64,000 nt of DNA from Falsiroseomonas tokyonensis (GCF_019024325.1 NZ_JAFNJS010000008.1:62001-126000), one strand, 5' to 3'; shown: positions 39,743 through 50,500, counted from the stretch's first letter. Notes: generated from the letters alone by a model not told the origin. Program-made: numbers and translations.

Positions 39743-40102
39743 ATGAAGAAGTCCCTGATTGTGATGGCGGCGCTGCTGCCCATCGTGGCCTGCGCCCAGC
39801 CGGGCAGCCGCGATGGTACGGCCGGCAACCCGCCCTCCACCGCCACCCAGCGCGCCTATGATGCGGCGACCGACAGCCCGCGCACCAGCGCGGACGGCAC
39901 CGGCAACAACCCGGCCGGCACGGCGGCGGAGCGCGCGCTGGACCGCGCGGCGGGGACCAATACCTCTGGCGCCTTCCCGCGCCAGTCGGACGGCCGCCCG
40001 GGTAACCCGCCCGGCACGGCGGCGGAGCGGGCTTATGACCGCGCCACCGGCTCCAACACCTCCGGCGCCTATCCGTCCAACAGCGGCGGCGTGCGGCAGT
40101 AA
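39743..40102 (+). CDS. Small lipoprotein built of GNPP repeats
   Basis: The 119-residue protein has a lipoprotein signal 'MKKSLIVMAALLPIVACAQPG' with a cysteine at residue 17. The rest is three copies of a degenerate repeat with consensus GNxP-G/S-TAxxRAxDxAx(G) followed by a serine/threonine-rich spacer ('NTSGAFP', 'NTSGAYP'). The first copy is nearly identical to that in the upstream PRC-barrel protein. I know no function for the repeat. A terminator-like hairpin lies 26 bp after the stop. Confidence 0.75.
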   Translation: MKKSLIVMAALLPIVACAQPGSRDGTAGNPPSTATQRAYDAATDSPRTSADGTGNNPAGTAAERALDRAAGTNTSGAFPRQSDGRPGNPPGTAAERAYDRATGSNTSGAYPSNSGGVRQ

Positions 40103-40128
40103 CTTTCGGCACTGCGTGACCAAGGAAG

Positions 40129-40154
40129 CGGCCGGGCTTGTCCCGGCCGTTTCT
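40129..40154 (+). terminator. Intrinsic terminator after the GNPP-repeat lipoprotein
   Basis: An 8-bp perfect stem (CGGCCGGG/CCCGGCCG) with a 5-nt loop is followed by TTTCT. It closes the PRC-barrel/lipoprotein transcription unit. Confidence 0.7.
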
Positions 40155-40183
40155 GCGTTTGGGCCTGGGCTGGTGCCGGTCTG

Positions 40184-40243
40184 GCCCCCACCCCGACCCT
40201 CCCCCGCAAGTGCGGGGGAGGGAGACAAGCTGCTCCCTCCCCT
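40184..40243. repeat. Relative of the 34-kb MITE-like element, without the right end
   Basis: The segment starts with GCCCCCACCCCGAC as in the left terminal repeat at 34033-34046. It continues with a CCCCCGC/GCGGGGG hairpin and a GGGGAGGGAG/CTCCCTCCCC pair like those inside the 34-kb element, but lacks the matching right terminal repeat. It lies in the 327-bp gap before argD, in which no gene was seen. Confidence 0.55.
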
Positions 40244-40429
40244 GCGAGGCGGGCCGGCAAGGCCAGCCCGCAGCATGCCCCGGCCGACGCATGCGCGCCC
40301 CGCTTCCGGCGCAGGGCGCTGGCGCGCAGGTGCTTTGACCGGCCGCCGGGAATCGTGCAGTTTCCTTGGCTTCCGCGCTCGCCTTGGCGAATGGCGCCTG
40401 GCCGCGCGGCGTGACGGAGGATGGATCGC

Positions 40430-41632
40430 GTGATCCCCGCCCTGATGCCGACCTACAACCGTGCCGACCTCGCCTTCGAGCGGGGCGAGGGCGCCTGGCT
40501 GTGGAACTCGGACGGGCGACGATTCCTCGATTTCGGCGCGGGCATCGCGACCAGCAGCCTCGGCCATGGCCATCCGCACCTGACCAAGGTGATCGCGGAA
40601 CAGGCGGCGAAGGTGATGCACGTCTCCAACCTGTACCGCGTGCCGCAGGCCGAGGAGCTGGCGGCGCGCCATGTCGCGGCCTCCTTCGCGGATTCTGTCT
40701 TCTTCTGCAATTCGGGCGCCGAGGCGAACGAAGGCATGGTGAAGGCCGTCCGCAAATATCATGCGGAGACCGGCCACCCCGAGCGCTTCCACATGATCTG
40801 CTTCGAGGGCGCCTTCCACGGCCGCACGCTGGCCATGCTGTCCGCCACAGGCAACGCCAAGTACCTGGCCGGCTTCGGCCCGCCGGTGCAGGGTTTCGAC
40901 CACGTCCCCTTCGGCAATATGAATGCCGTGCGGGACGCCATCGGCCCTCAGACCGCCGGCATCATGATCGAGCCGGTGCAGGGCGAGGGCGGCGTGCGCC
41001 CGGCAGACCTGCGCTTCCTGCGCGAACTGCGTGCCGTCTGCGACGAATACGGCCTCCTCCTCGCCCTGGACGAGGTACAGACCGGCATGGGCCGCTCCGG
41101 AAAACTCTGGGCGCATCAATGGGCGGGGATCGAGCCCGATGTGATGTCCTCCGCCAAGGGCATCGGCGGCGGCTTCCCGCTGGGTGCCATCCTGGCGAAG
41201 GAGAAGGTGGCCAAGCACCTGAAGCCCGGCACCCATGGCACGACCTATGGCGGCGGCCCGCTGGCCTGTGCCGCCGGCAATGCCGTGCTGGACGTGGTGC
41301 TGGCGCCCGGCTTCCTCGACCAGGTGGATGGCGTGGCGCGCCTGCTGTGGCGTGGCTTGCTGGACCTCGCGCAAAAACATCCGACGGTGATCGAGGGTGT
41401 GCAGGGCGCCGGCCTGCTGCTCGGCCTGAAGCTGCGGCCGGAGGTCAACAACGGGGAGATGCAGGCCGCCGCCGTGGTGGAAGGCCTGCTGACGGTGGCC
41501 GCCGGCATGAACGTGCTGCGCCTCGCGCCCCCGCTGATCATCACGGAGGCCGAGGTGGCGGAGGCGCTGCGCCTGCTCGACCGCACTTGCCTGCGGTTGA
41601 CCCCGAGCGCGTCGCAGGTCGCGGCGAAATGA
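40430..41632 (+). CDS. argD: Acetylornithine/aspartate-family aminotransferase ArgD
   Basis: ArgD is the PLP enzyme making N-acetylornithine in arginine biosynthesis. The protein shows '[20 protein letters not shown]', '[20 protein letters not shown]', '[22 protein letters not shown]' and the PLP lysine in '[14 protein letters not shown]'. Two starts compete: ATG 40421 directly abuts the GGAGG at 40416-40420, while GTG 40430 lies 9 nt after it, a normal distance, and gives the usual family N-terminus '[13 protein letters not shown]'. GTG 40430 is therefore preferred (400 residues). The gene overlaps argF by 4 bp. Confidence 0.95.
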   Translation: MIPALMPTYNRADLAFERGEGAWLWNSDGRRFLDFGAGIATSSLGHGHPHLTKVIAEQAAKVMHVSNLYRVPQAEELAARHVAASFADSVFFCNSGAEANEGMVKAVRKYHAETGHPERFHMICFEGAFHGRTLAMLSATGNAKYLAGFGPPVQGFDHVPFGNMNAVRDAIGPQTAGIMIEPVQGEGGVRPADLRFLRELRAVCDEYGLLLALDEVQTGMGRSGKLWAHQWAGIEPDVMSSAKGIGGGFPLGAILAKEKVAKHLKPGTHGTTYGGGPLACAAGNAVLDVVLAPGFLDQVDGVARLLWRGLLDLAQKHPTVIEGVQGAGLLLGLKLRPEVNNGEMQAAAVVEGLLTVAAGMNVLRLAPPLIITEAEVAEALRLLDRTCLRLTPSASQVAAK

Positions 41633-42582
41633 GCGCGGCGCTGAAAAGCGTGGCGGGAGGGGGCAGCCCCTCCCCGCGTCATTTTCTCGAATTGATGGAC
41701 CTCGATTCCGCGACCTTGCGCCGGATGCTGGACCTGGGCGTGCAGGCCAAGCGCGGCCAGGTCCAGGGCAAGCCGCTTGCGGGAAAATCCGTGGCGCTGA
41801 TCTTCGAGAAGCCCTCCACCCGCACCCGCGTCAGCTTCGAGGTCGGCATCCGGCAGCTCGGCGGCGATGCGATCGTGCTGAGCTCGCGCGACATGCAGCT
41901 CGGCCGCGGCGAGACCCCGGCGGACACCGCCCGCGTCCTGTCCCGCTACGTCGACGCGATCATGCTGCGCACCGACAATGTCGCAAAGATCCGGGAGCTG
42001 GCGGAGCATGCCACCATCCCGGTCATCAATGGCCTCACCGATGTCTCGCATCCGTGCCAGCTGATGGCGGATGTGATGACCTTCGAGGAGCATCGCGGCC
42101 CGATCGCCGGCCAGGTGGTGGCCTGGACCGGCGACGGCAACAATGTGGCCCAGTCCTTCATCCAGGCCGCCGCCCGCTTCGGCTTCACCCTGCGGCTGGC
42201 GACGCCGCCCGAGCTCGCCCCGCCCGCGGACCTCATCGCCTGGGCGCGGGCGGAGGGCGCGAAGATCGAGCTGACCACGGATCCGCAGGCGGCCGTCGCC
42301 GGCGCGCGCTGCGTGGTGACGGATACCTGGGTCTCGATGTCCGACGAGACGGCGCAGCAGAAGCTGAACCGGCACAACCTGCTGGCGCCCTACCAGGTGA
42401 ACGACGCGCTGCTGAAGCACGCCGCGACGGATGCCATCGTCATGCATTGCCTGCCCGCCCATCGCGGGGAGGAGATCACCGATGCGGTGATGGATGGCCC
42501 GCAGAGCGTCGTCTTCGACGAGGCAGAGAACCGCCTGCATGCCCAGAAGGGCGTGCTGCTATGGGCGCTCGGCCTGGGCTGA
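41629..42582 (+). CDS. argF: Ornithine carbamoyltransferase
   Basis: ArgF joins ornithine and carbamoyl phosphate to citrulline. The 317-residue protein has the carbamoyl-phosphate loop '[16 protein letters not shown]', '[11 protein letters not shown]' and the ornithine-site block '[17 protein letters not shown]'. All key residues are present. It starts within the argD stop (ATGA), so it is translationally coupled. Its 3' end overlaps by 24 bp the end of the convergent membrane glycosyltransferase gene. Confidence 0.97.
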   Translation: MSAALKSVAGGGSPSPRHFLELMDLDSATLRRMLDLGVQAKRGQVQGKPLAGKSVALIFEKPSTRTRVSFEVGIRQLGGDAIVLSSRDMQLGRGETPADTARVLSRYVDAIMLRTDNVAKIRELAEHATIPVINGLTDVSHPCQLMADVMTFEEHRGPIAGQVVAWTGDGNNVAQSFIQAAARFGFTLRLATPPELAPPADLIAWARAEGAKIELTTDPQAAVAGARCVVTDTWVSMSDETAQQKLNRHNLLAPYQVNDALLKHAATDAIVMHCLPAHRGEEITDAVMDGPQSVVFDEAENRLHAQKGVLLWALGLG

Positions 42583-44013
42583 GGGGGTTCGGGCCTCGCC
42601 CGGCGCAGCGCGCCGGGCGGCGACCCAGCCGAGGCAGCCGAGCATCGCGACCAGCGGCACCACGGGCAGCAGGTAGCGCTGCTCCAGATGCACCGGCAGG
42701 TGCATCCCAAAGTAGCCGCCGATCACCAGCCAGGCGCCGAGCGCCGGCCAGGCGCGGGCATCGCCCCGCCAGGCCAGCAAAGCCGGTGCCAGGATCGCGC
42801 CGGCGGCCAGCGCATAGCCGATGACGCGGCTGCCGAGCAGCGCCAGCAGCAGCAGCGCCGCCGACGGCGAGCCCTGCCGAGCCGCCTGCCACAGCGCCTC
42901 CGGCCTTCCGAACCAGGGGCGGGGTTCGCCGAATTGCCGGTGCAGCTCCGCCACCATGTCCACCGGCATGAAGCCCACGCCGAACATTTTTGTGGGCAGC
43001 CGGACGACCATGGCGCGCAGCATCTCGGCCGGGTGGCGTCGCCAGGCGCGGGCATAGCGGTCGCTGGCCGTCGCCGCGATCTCGGGGGCGGTCATGCCGG
43101 CGGCGAAAAGCCGGGCATTCAGCGGGTCGATCCCGGCATAGCCCAGCCGGCCCACCGTCTCCCGCGCCGTGGTGTCGTACAGGTCGTCGCCGTCGAAGAC
43201 CGGCAGGCCGCGGGCCACCAGAGGCAGCAGCGCCTGCACCATGACGATCTGCCGGCTGGTGGACAGCACCGCGACGCCGGCCCGGCGCTGATGCTCCGCC
43301 AGCAGCGCGCCGGCGGCCAGCAGCACCGGCAGCAGAACCAGCGCCATGCCGGCCAGGGCGCGGGCCGGGCGGAAGCCGGCGGCGCCGCGCCCGGCGGCGA
43401 TCGCCGCCGCGGGCAGATAGGCCAGCGCCAGATGGGCCGTCGCCTCCCGCACCAGGGTGGCCAGGCCGAGCAGGACGCCGGCGATCAGCACCGGCCCCAA
43501 CCCGCCCGGCCGGACCCCGGCGCGCCAAAGCAGCAGCGCGGCACCGCCGGCCAAAGCGGTGTGGATCGCATCGGTCATGACGGAGATCTGCGCCAGCACG
43601 GCATGGCCGGTGGCCGTCAGCAGCGCCGCCAGCAGGGCCAGGCCGGGCGCCAGGCCGAGCGCCCGCGCCGTGCGGTGGGCGAGTACGGCCAGCAGCGCCA
43701 GCGCCAGCATCTGCAGGCCCACCAGCAGCGCCGGCCAGTGGGCGGGCGCCAGGGCCTGCAGCGCCGCCAGCAGCGCCGGATAGCCCGGGGTGCGGAACAG
43801 CGCGGCCGGCGCCGGCCCCTCGCGCAGCAGGGCCTCGCCCACCGGCAGCGGGCCGGCGCGTAGCGCCTCGGCATAGGCCAGGTAGGTGGCGCTGTCCGGC
43901 GTGACCAGCAGGCCGAAGCTGGCAAAGGCCAGCAGCGCCGGCAGCGGGGAGAGCAGCGCGACCAGGCCCGTCGCCCACCAGCCGCCCGATGCCGCCGCCG
44001 CCCCCGATCGCAT
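42559..44013 (-). CDS. GT39-like (ArnT/PMT-type) membrane glycosyltransferase
   Basis: The 484-residue protein has about 11 helices and an N-terminal periplasmic loop with '[23 protein letters not shown]' and '[17 protein letters not shown]'. This is the aspartate-containing first loop typical of lipid-linked sugar transferases of the GT-C fold. The C-terminal part has '[20 protein letters not shown]'. Such enzymes move sugars from polyprenyl phosphate to lipids, glycans or proteins at the periplasmic face. Acceptor and donor are unknown. It stands alone, between argF and the M16 peptidase pair. Confidence 0.78.
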   Translation of the reverse strand: MRSGAAAASGGWWATGLVALLSPLPALLAFASFGLLVTPDSATYLAYAEALRAGPLPVGEALLREGPAPAALFRTPGYPALLAALQALAPAHWPALLVGLQMLALALLAVLAHRTARALGLAPGLALLAALLTATGHAVLAQISVMTDAIHTALAGGAALLLWRAGVRPGGLGPVLIAGVLLGLATLVREATAHLALAYLPAAAIAAGRGAAGFRPARALAGMALVLLPVLLAAGALLAEHQRRAGVAVLSTSRQIVMVQALLPLVARGLPVFDGDDLYDTTARETVGRLGYAGIDPLNARLFAAGMTAPEIAATASDRYARAWRRHPAEMLRAMVVRLPTKMFGVGFMPVDMVAELHRQFGEPRPWFGRPEALWQAARQGSPSAALLLLALLGSRVIGYALAAGAILAPALLAWRGDARAWPALGAWLVIGGYFGMHLPVHLEQRYLLPVVPLVAMLGCLGWVAARRAAPGEARTPSAQAERP

Positions 44014-44129
44014 CGCCGCCGCCCATTCCGATCACGCGCCGGTTACCACCGCGGCGTGGCCGGCGTCGAGCCGGCGGACGCGGTGAAGGATCGCTTTGCC
44101 AAAGCGGCGCGCGGGCCCATCTTGTCGGC

Positions 44130-45557
44130 ATGACATGCCTCACCCGTCGCGCCGCCCTCCAGGCCGCCGCCGCCGCTGCCGCCATCGCCGGCACCACCCC
44201 CGAGGCGCTGGCCCAGGCCGCCGCCGCCCCGCCCCCCTCCGCCGCCGCGCTGGCGGAGCGCCCGCTGTTCGGCGCCACGCTGCGGACCCTGCCGAACGGG
44301 CTGCGCGTGGCGCATGTGGAACAGCGCCGCGCGCCGGTGGTGGCGCATTACGCCTATGTCGCGGCCGGCGGCGGGGAGGATCCGCCGGGCCTGTCCGGCA
44401 TCGCCCACTACCTGGAGCACATGCTGTTCAAGGGCAGCAGCCGCGTCGCCTCCGGCGAATTCTCGCGCCGCGTGGCGCGGGAGGGGGGCAACGACAATGC
44501 CTTCACCTCCCGCGACGTCACCGGCTATTTCCAGCATGTCGAGGCCAGCCGGCTGGACCTGGTGGCCATGATGGAGGCCGACCGCTTCGCCAGCGCGCTG
44601 ATCCCGGCGGCGGAGATGGAATCGGAGCGCCAGGTGATCCTGGAGGAGCGCGCCCAGCGCACCGGATCCTCCCCCCGCGCCCTGTTCTTCGAGGAATTCG
44701 CCGCCGCCATGTGGGGCCGCCAGCACTGGCACGGCCGCCCCATCATCGGCTGGGAGGAGGAGATCCGCGCCATCAGGCACGAGGATCTGATGGCCTTCTT
44801 CCGCGCCCGCTACGCCCCGGGCAATGCGGTGCTGGTGGTGGCCGGCGCCGTCGACGGCCCGGCCTTCTGGGACGAGATCACCGAGCATTGGGGCGCGGTG
44901 CCCGCCGGCCCCGCCGTGCCGCGCGACCGCGCGCCGCCGCCGCGCGAGATTCCCATCCCCCGCCTGGTGAAGAACGACCCGCGGCTGCGGGGCGAGGCGA
45001 CCTTCATCCGGTCCTGGCAGGCGCCGACGCTGACCGCCGGCGAGACCCGCCACGCCGACCCGCTGGAGGTGCTGCGCCACCTGCTCGGCGGCGGCCAGGG
45101 GTCCCGCCTACACCGGGCGCTGGTGGAAGGCGGCCTCGCCTTGGCCGTGGGCGCCAGCTACGACGGCGATACGGCGAGCTGGGGCGATTTCGACATCGCC
45201 GTGACCCCGCGGCGGGAGGTGCCGCCGGAGCGCGTCGAACAGGCCGCCATGGCGGAGGTGAAGCGCCTGCTGGACGAGGGCGGCCCGACCGAGGCCGAGG
45301 TGGCGCGCAGCATCCGCCAGCTTTCGGCCGGCGCGCTGCTGGCCCTCGACGGGCTCGGCGCCGCGCCGCGCATGATCGGCGGCGCGCTGGCGGTCGGCCT
45401 GCCGATCGAGGCGGTGGAATTCTGGCCCCGCCGCATCCGCGCCGTGACGCGGGACCAGGTGGCGGCGGCCGCCGTCACGGTGCTCGGCCAGGCGCCCTCG
45501 GCCAGCGGGTGGTTGCTGCCCGAAGGGGTCCAGGCGCCGGCGGAGGTCCGGGTATGA
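44130..45557 (+). CDS. M16-family zinc peptidase, catalytic subunit
   Basis: The 475-residue secreted protein has a signal peptide ending near 'EALAQA', then the M16 zinc motif HxxEH in 'IAHYLEHMLFKGSS' and the downstream glutamate in the 'EMESERQVILEERAQR' region. It resembles PqqL/pitrilysin-like peptidases that degrade short peptides in the periplasm. The start ATG 44130 gives a full signal peptide. The following gene, overlapping by 4 bp, encodes the non-catalytic partner. Confidence 0.93.
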   Translation: MTCLTRRAALQAAAAAAAIAGTTPEALAQAAAAPPPSAAALAERPLFGATLRTLPNGLRVAHVEQRRAPVVAHYAYVAAGGGEDPPGLSGIAHYLEHMLFKGSSRVASGEFSRRVAREGGNDNAFTSRDVTGYFQHVEASRLDLVAMMEADRFASALIPAAEMESERQVILEERAQRTGSSPRALFFEEFAAAMWGRQHWHGRPIIGWEEEIRAIRHEDLMAFFRARYAPGNAVLVVAGAVDGPAFWDEITEHWGAVPAGPAVPRDRAPPPREIPIPRLVKNDPRLRGEATFIRSWQAPTLTAGETRHADPLEVLRHLLGGGQGSRLHRALVEGGLALAVGASYDGDTASWGDFDIAVTPRREVPPERVEQAAMAEVKRLLDEGGPTEAEVARSIRQLSAGALLALDGLGAAPRMIGGALAVGLPIEAVEFWPRRIRAVTRDQVAAAAVTVLGQAPSASGWLLPEGVQAPAEVRV

Positions 45558-46810
45558 GCGGCAGCTTCAGCGTCGAGATCCAGGTCGTCACCACCCCCGG
45601 TGGCCAGACGGCCTGGCTGATCGAGGACCATTCGGTGCCGGTCGTCTCCCTCGCCTGGGGCTGGGATGGCGGTGCCGCGCTGGATGCGCCGGAGCATGCC
45701 GGCGCGCTGGCCATGGGCGCCGCCCTGCTGACCGAGGGGGCGGGCGAGCTCGACATGCTCGCCTTCGCCGATGCGCTGCGCGATTCCGCCATCGGCCTGG
45801 GCTTTTCCGCCCAGCGCGACGGCTTCGAGGGGTCCTTCCGCGCCCTGCTGCCGGCGCTGCCCGAGGCGGTGCGCCTGGCCAACCTGGCGATGCGCGCGCC
45901 GCGGCTGGAGCCCGATGCCATGGCCCGGGTGCGCGCCCGCGCCATCGCCAGCGCGCGCGCGGCGCTGGAAACGCCGCGCGGCCAGGTCGGCCGCGCCTTC
46001 TGGGCTGCCGCCTATCCGGACCACCCCGCCGGGCGCCCCCCCTCCGGCACGGTGGAGACGCTGACCGCGCTGCCGGAACAGGCGATCCGCGACGCGCTGG
46101 CGCGCCAGCTGCGGGCCGGCGGCGTGCAGGTGGCGGCCAGCGGCGCCATCACCGCGGCGCAGCTGGCCGAGATCCTGCCCCAGCTTTTCGCCGGCCTGCC
46201 GGCCGCGCCGCCGCCCAGCGCCCCGCCCCTGCCCGCCTTCACCCGCTTCGAGCCGCTGGTGGTGCCGGTGGTCTCGCCGCAATCGGCCATCCAGTTCGGC
46301 CAGCCCGGCCTGCCGGTGAACGATCCGGATTGGGAAGCCTTCCAGGTGGTGCTGCGCATCCTGGCCGGCGGCGGTTTCTCGTCGCGCCTGATGGAGGCGG
46401 TGCGGGTGCAGCGCGGCCTGACCTATGGCATCGGTGGCGGGCTGGATACGCTGTTCGGCCGCGGCGTGGTGGTGGGGTCTTCCGCAACCGACAATGCCAA
46501 GGTGGCGGAGACGCTGGCGGTGACGCGGGCCGAATGGGCGCGCATGGCGGCCGAGGGCCCGACCCAGGACGAGCTGGAGGATGCCGTGGCCTTCCTGACC
46601 GGCAACCTGCCGCTGCAATTCACCGATACCCGCCGCATCGCCGGCACGCTGCTGGCCCTGCAGCGCAACGGCCGGCCGCTGGACTGGCTGGAAGGCCGCA
46701 ACGCCCGGCTGCGCGCCCTGACCCGCGAAGGCACCACCCAGGTAGCGGCGCGGCTGCTGAAGCCGGAGGCGCTTTCGGTGGCGGTGGCGGGGCAGCCGGT
46801 CGGCCTCTAA
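45554..46810 (+). CDS. M16-family peptidase partner lacking the zinc motif
   Basis: The 418-residue protein has the M16 fold but where HxxEH is expected reads 'APEHAGALAMGAALL', so it cannot bind zinc in the usual way. The C-terminal M16 half with the arginine/tyrosine pair 'VRVQRGLTYGIGGGLD' is intact; this pair binds substrate across the dimer. It therefore forms a heterodimer with the upstream active subunit. No signal peptide is visible, which is odd for a partner of a secreted protein; a longer start was not found. Confidence 0.9.
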   Translation: MSGSFSVEIQVVTTPGGQTAWLIEDHSVPVVSLAWGWDGGAALDAPEHAGALAMGAALLTEGAGELDMLAFADALRDSAIGLGFSAQRDGFEGSFRALLPALPEAVRLANLAMRAPRLEPDAMARVRARAIASARAALETPRGQVGRAFWAAAYPDHPAGRPPSGTVETLTALPEQAIRDALARQLRAGGVQVAASGAITAAQLAEILPQLFAGLPAAPPPSAPPLPAFTRFEPLVVPVVSPQSAIQFGQPGLPVNDPDWEAFQVVLRILAGGGFSSRLMEAVRVQRGLTYGIGGGLDTLFGRGVVVGSSATDNAKVAETLAVTRAEWARMAAEGPTQDELEDAVAFLTGNLPLQFTDTRRIAGTLLALQRNGRPLDWLEGRNARLRALTREGTTQVAARLLKPEALSVAVAGQPVGL

Positions 46811-46817
46811 GGCACCA

Positions 46818-46904
46818 TCCGATCGCACTGAATCAGTGCTGTCGGATTTCCTGCTTTGGAAGCAATGACTTCCAGAGCAGGCGATCCGTCCGAAAGGACG
46901 GATC
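46818..46904. repeat. Array of three adjacent hairpins
   Basis: Three inverted repeats follow each other: TCCGA..GCACTG/CAGTGC..TCGGA (46818-46846), CCTGCTTTGGAAG with CTTCCAGAGCAGG (46850-46881, one G-U pair), and GATCCGTCC-GAAA-GGACGGATC (46883-46904). They fill the gap after the M16 genes. The first is followed by TTT and could terminate the M16 transcript; the set looks like a REP-type structured element. Confidence 0.65.
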
Positions 46905-46990
46905 GTGCTCCGGCCCCGGTCGGCGCGCCGCCCGCGCCCCCCGCCCGCGGGGCGGCACCAGCGCCGCGACCCGCTGCGCGACGCCTTGCC

Positions 46991-47347
46991 TCAGCCCTGG
47001 CAGGTGGTGCGGATTCCGGCCTGCATTTCGCCCACCGTCGGCTGCGGGCCGCTGATCCGGCCCAGCGCGATGGTGATCTCGCCGTTCGGCGAGAGAAGCT
47101 GGCGGCGGGCCGCATCCACCGGATTCGTCACATTGTTGATGCCGGTGAGCCAGATCTGCATCGTCTGCCGGGTCGAGGTGAAGTTCCTCGCCGTCACCTT
47201 CCAGAGGAAGGTCGGAGGGCTGGACGGGCCGACCGCCACCCTTTCCTGGAACGGAACGCCAAGGGTCAGCACCTCGGCACAGGGGCGGGCCTGGGCGATG
47301 GCGGGCAGCAGGGCAAGGCCGAAGCCGGTGAAGAGAAGGCGTTTCAT
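46991..47347 (-). CDS. Small secreted protein of unknown function
   Basis: The 118-residue protein has a signal peptide ending 'AIAQARPC' and a mature part of about 100 residues, mostly beta-rich ('FLWKVTARNFTSTRQTMQIWLTGINNVTNPVD'). Two cysteines, near each end of the mature domain, could form a disulfide. I do not recognise a family. ATG 47347 begins the signal peptide; the longer frame adds only low-complexity sequence. It lies alone between two leftward and rightward units. Confidence 0.6.
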   Translation of the reverse strand: MKRLLFTGFGLALLPAIAQARPCAEVLTLGVPFQERVAVGPSSPPTFLWKVTARNFTSTRQTMQIWLTGINNVTNPVDAARRQLLSPNGEITIALGRISGPQPTVGEMQAGIRTTCQG

Positions 47348-47542
47348 CTCGATGACTCCGCGTGCCGGTGCCGGAACAATGCCGAAGCGGCGCGCAGGGT
47401 GCCAAAAGGTGGTGCCTACCGTGCCCATCGGCCCTGCCGATGGCTGCCCACCGCGAACGGGATCGGCAGCACCGAGGCTGCGGCGCATCCCAGCCGGCAG
47501 GCCCCAGGGTCCGGGTGACGCCCCTCTCCCATCCCCGGCGGG

Positions 47543-50500
47543 TTACCGCGCCAGCAGCGCCGCCAGCGCGCGGCCGAGCTGCAGCTGCGTATAGGGCTTC
47601 ACCAGCCGCGGCGGCCCCTCCCCATCCGGCCAGGGTCCGGCGTAGCCGGTGGCCAGGATCACCGGCAGGCCCGGCCTTTCCCGCGCCAGCCGCGCCGCCA
47701 GAACCGCGCCCGTCATGCCCGGCATCGCGTGGTCGGTGACAAGGGCCACCGGCCGCGCCCCGGCGGCCAGCATACGCAGCGCCTCCTCGGCCGATTCGGC
47801 CGTCTGCACCTCGTAGCCCAGGTCGGCCAGCAGGGCGGCGGTGCTTTCCAGCACCAGCGGCTCGTCATCCACCAGCAGCACCTGGCCGCTGCCGCGCGGC
47901 GCCTCACCTTCCCGCCCCGCCACCACCGGCGCCGGCGCCTCTGCCGAGACCGGCAGCCAGAGCGTGGCGACAGTGCCGCGGCCCGGCGCGCTTTCGATCT
48001 CCAGGGCGCCGCCCGACTGGTGCGCCAGGCCATGCACCATGGACAGGCCCAGCCCGGTGCCCTGTCCGGGACCCTTGGTCGAGAAGAAGGGCTCCACCGC
48101 GCGGGCCAGGGTGGCGGCATCCATGCCGGTGCCGGTATCGGCAACGGCGACTCGCAGGTAGCGCCCCGGCGTCAGGTCCGGCACCGCCTGGCCCGGTGCC
48201 TGCGGCGGAACGCCCGGATCCACGACCTGCGCATCCAGCCGCACCACGATGCGGCCGCCATCCGGCATGGCGTCGCGCGCATTCACCACCAGGTTCATCA
48301 GCGCCAGTTCCAGTGCATGCGGATCGACCAGCGCCGGCGGCAGGTCAGCGGGCGCCTCCACCGCCAATTGGATGCGCGGCCCGGCGGAACGGCGCAGCAA
48401 TTCCGACAGCCCCGCCAGCAGCGTGGCCAGATCCACCGGGCAGGGGTTCAAATCCTGCCGCCGGGCGAAGGCCAGCAGCCGCTGGGTCAGCTGCGCGCCG
48501 CGCTCCGCCCCCAGCGCGGCCGCGTCCAGGTGGCGCAGCAGCTGCGGCGTCGCCGCTTCCCCCAGCCGCTTGCGAGCCAGCGCCAGGTTGCCGAGCACCG
48601 TCATCAGCAGGTTGTTGAAGTCATGCGCCACGCCACCGGTCAGGCGGCCCAGCACCTCCATCTTCTGCGCCTCCAGCAGCTGCGCCTGGGCGGCCTTCAG
48701 GCTGGAGACGTCGCGCGCTTCCGGCACCAGGAGGGAGACGAGGCCATCCTCGTCCCGCACCGGCTTCACCGAGAAGTCGATCGCCAACGGCAGGCCATCG
48801 CCGCCGCGCATCGCCAGTTCCCGCCGCACGAAATGACCGGCGGCGGCGTGGCGCACGGCGTCGCGCACCGCGGCGCGGATGCCGGCATCCTCGGGCCACC
48901 AGGGCGCATCCCAATAGGGCCGGCCCATCACCTCCGCCGCCGTCACGCCGCCCAGCCGCAGCATGGCGTCATTCGCCTCCAGCACCGTGCCGTCGGGGGA
49001 GAGCAGGCCGATGAACTGGAAGGTGGCGTCGAAGATGCCGCGGAAGCGGGCCTCGCCTTCCCGCAGCCTGGCATTGGCATCGGCCAGCGCGCCGGTGCGT
49101 TCCGCCACGCGGCGTTCCAGCGTGGCATTGGCCTCGGCCAGGGCCTGCGCCTTCTGCCGCCGGTCGGTGACATCCAGCGCGATGCCGAGCATCCGGCGCG
49201 GCTGGCCATCGACGCCGCGCCGCACCTCCGCCCGCACCGCGATCCAGCGTTCCGGCCGCAGCTGCGCCAGGCGGAACTCCGCCTCCAGCGGCACCTCGCC
49301 GCGCACCGCCGCGGTCAGCGCCGCGGCAAGCGCCAGCCGGTCCTCCGCCTGCACCCCGCGCAGCGCGGCGCGGGCGGAGATGCGGCGGCGCGAGCGCAGG
49401 CCCCAGTCATCGAAGACATCGCCGATCAGCGTCAGCCGGCCCTCCCGCAGGTCCCAGTCCCAGAGGCCGATGCGCCCGGCCTTTTCCGCCAGGCGCAGCC
49501 GCGCCTCCCCCTCCTGGACCGAGGCGAGCAGCTCCTCGCGCTCGGCCAGTGCCGCGGCCAGGGCGCCGCCGCGTTCCTCGGCGGAATGCCGCGCCGCGCG
49601 CTCGCGCCGGTCCGAGTGCAGCGCGGCCAGGGCGAGCACGCCCGCCATGGCGGCGGACAGGCCGAAGATCAGCCCGTTGCGCAGCAGCCGCCGGCGGAAG
49701 GGTTCCAGGACATGCGACCGCGCGATGGCGGCGGAGGCCACCACCGGCATGCCGGCCGCCGCCTGCCAGGCCAGCAGCCGGACCACGCCCCGCTCATCCG
49801 TCACCTCCCGCATGCCGGCGGGGCCGCGCGGCGGGCCGGACTCGCCATGGGTGCTGCCGGTCGCGGCCAGCGGCCAGCGCATCACCGTGGTCCCGTCCTG
49901 CCGATCGATCTGCAGCAGCGCATCGGGGCCGAGTTGCAGACGCTCCGTCCCCGCGCCGAAACGCTCCGCCGAGATGGCCGCCACCACGGCGCCGCGGAAC
50001 TCGCCGCCGGCGCCGCGCAGCCGGCGGGCCCAGGCGAAATGCCAGCCGTCGACCGGCGCGCCATGCATCAGCCCCAGGACATGCCCCGTTGCACCTTCGC
50101 GCAGCGTGGCGAACCAGCGCTGTTCGGCCTGGGACAGGCCCACCATCCGGCGGTCGCGGCTATTGGCCCGGATCCGGCCCTGGGCGTCGGTCACCCAGAT
50201 TGCCTCCACCTCCGGCGTGCCGGTGGCGATCTCGCTGAGCTCGGTCCAATTGGCGCCGCGCAGATCCTCGAGGTCCACCCGGTCCGCCAGCTGCGCGACC
50301 CGTGCCGTGGCGAGTTCCGCGATGCGCAGCACGTGGTTGGCCTGCTGGGCCAGCAGCGAGGCGCTGTTCTGCGCATCGGCCCAGCCCTGGTCCAGCGTGG
50401 CGCGGCGATCCGCCAGGCTGGCCGCGACGAAGAGCCAGGCCGCGATCAGCGCGAAGGCGGCTAGGCTCAGCGCCAGCCAGCGCCCCGCCTGCCCCCCGCC

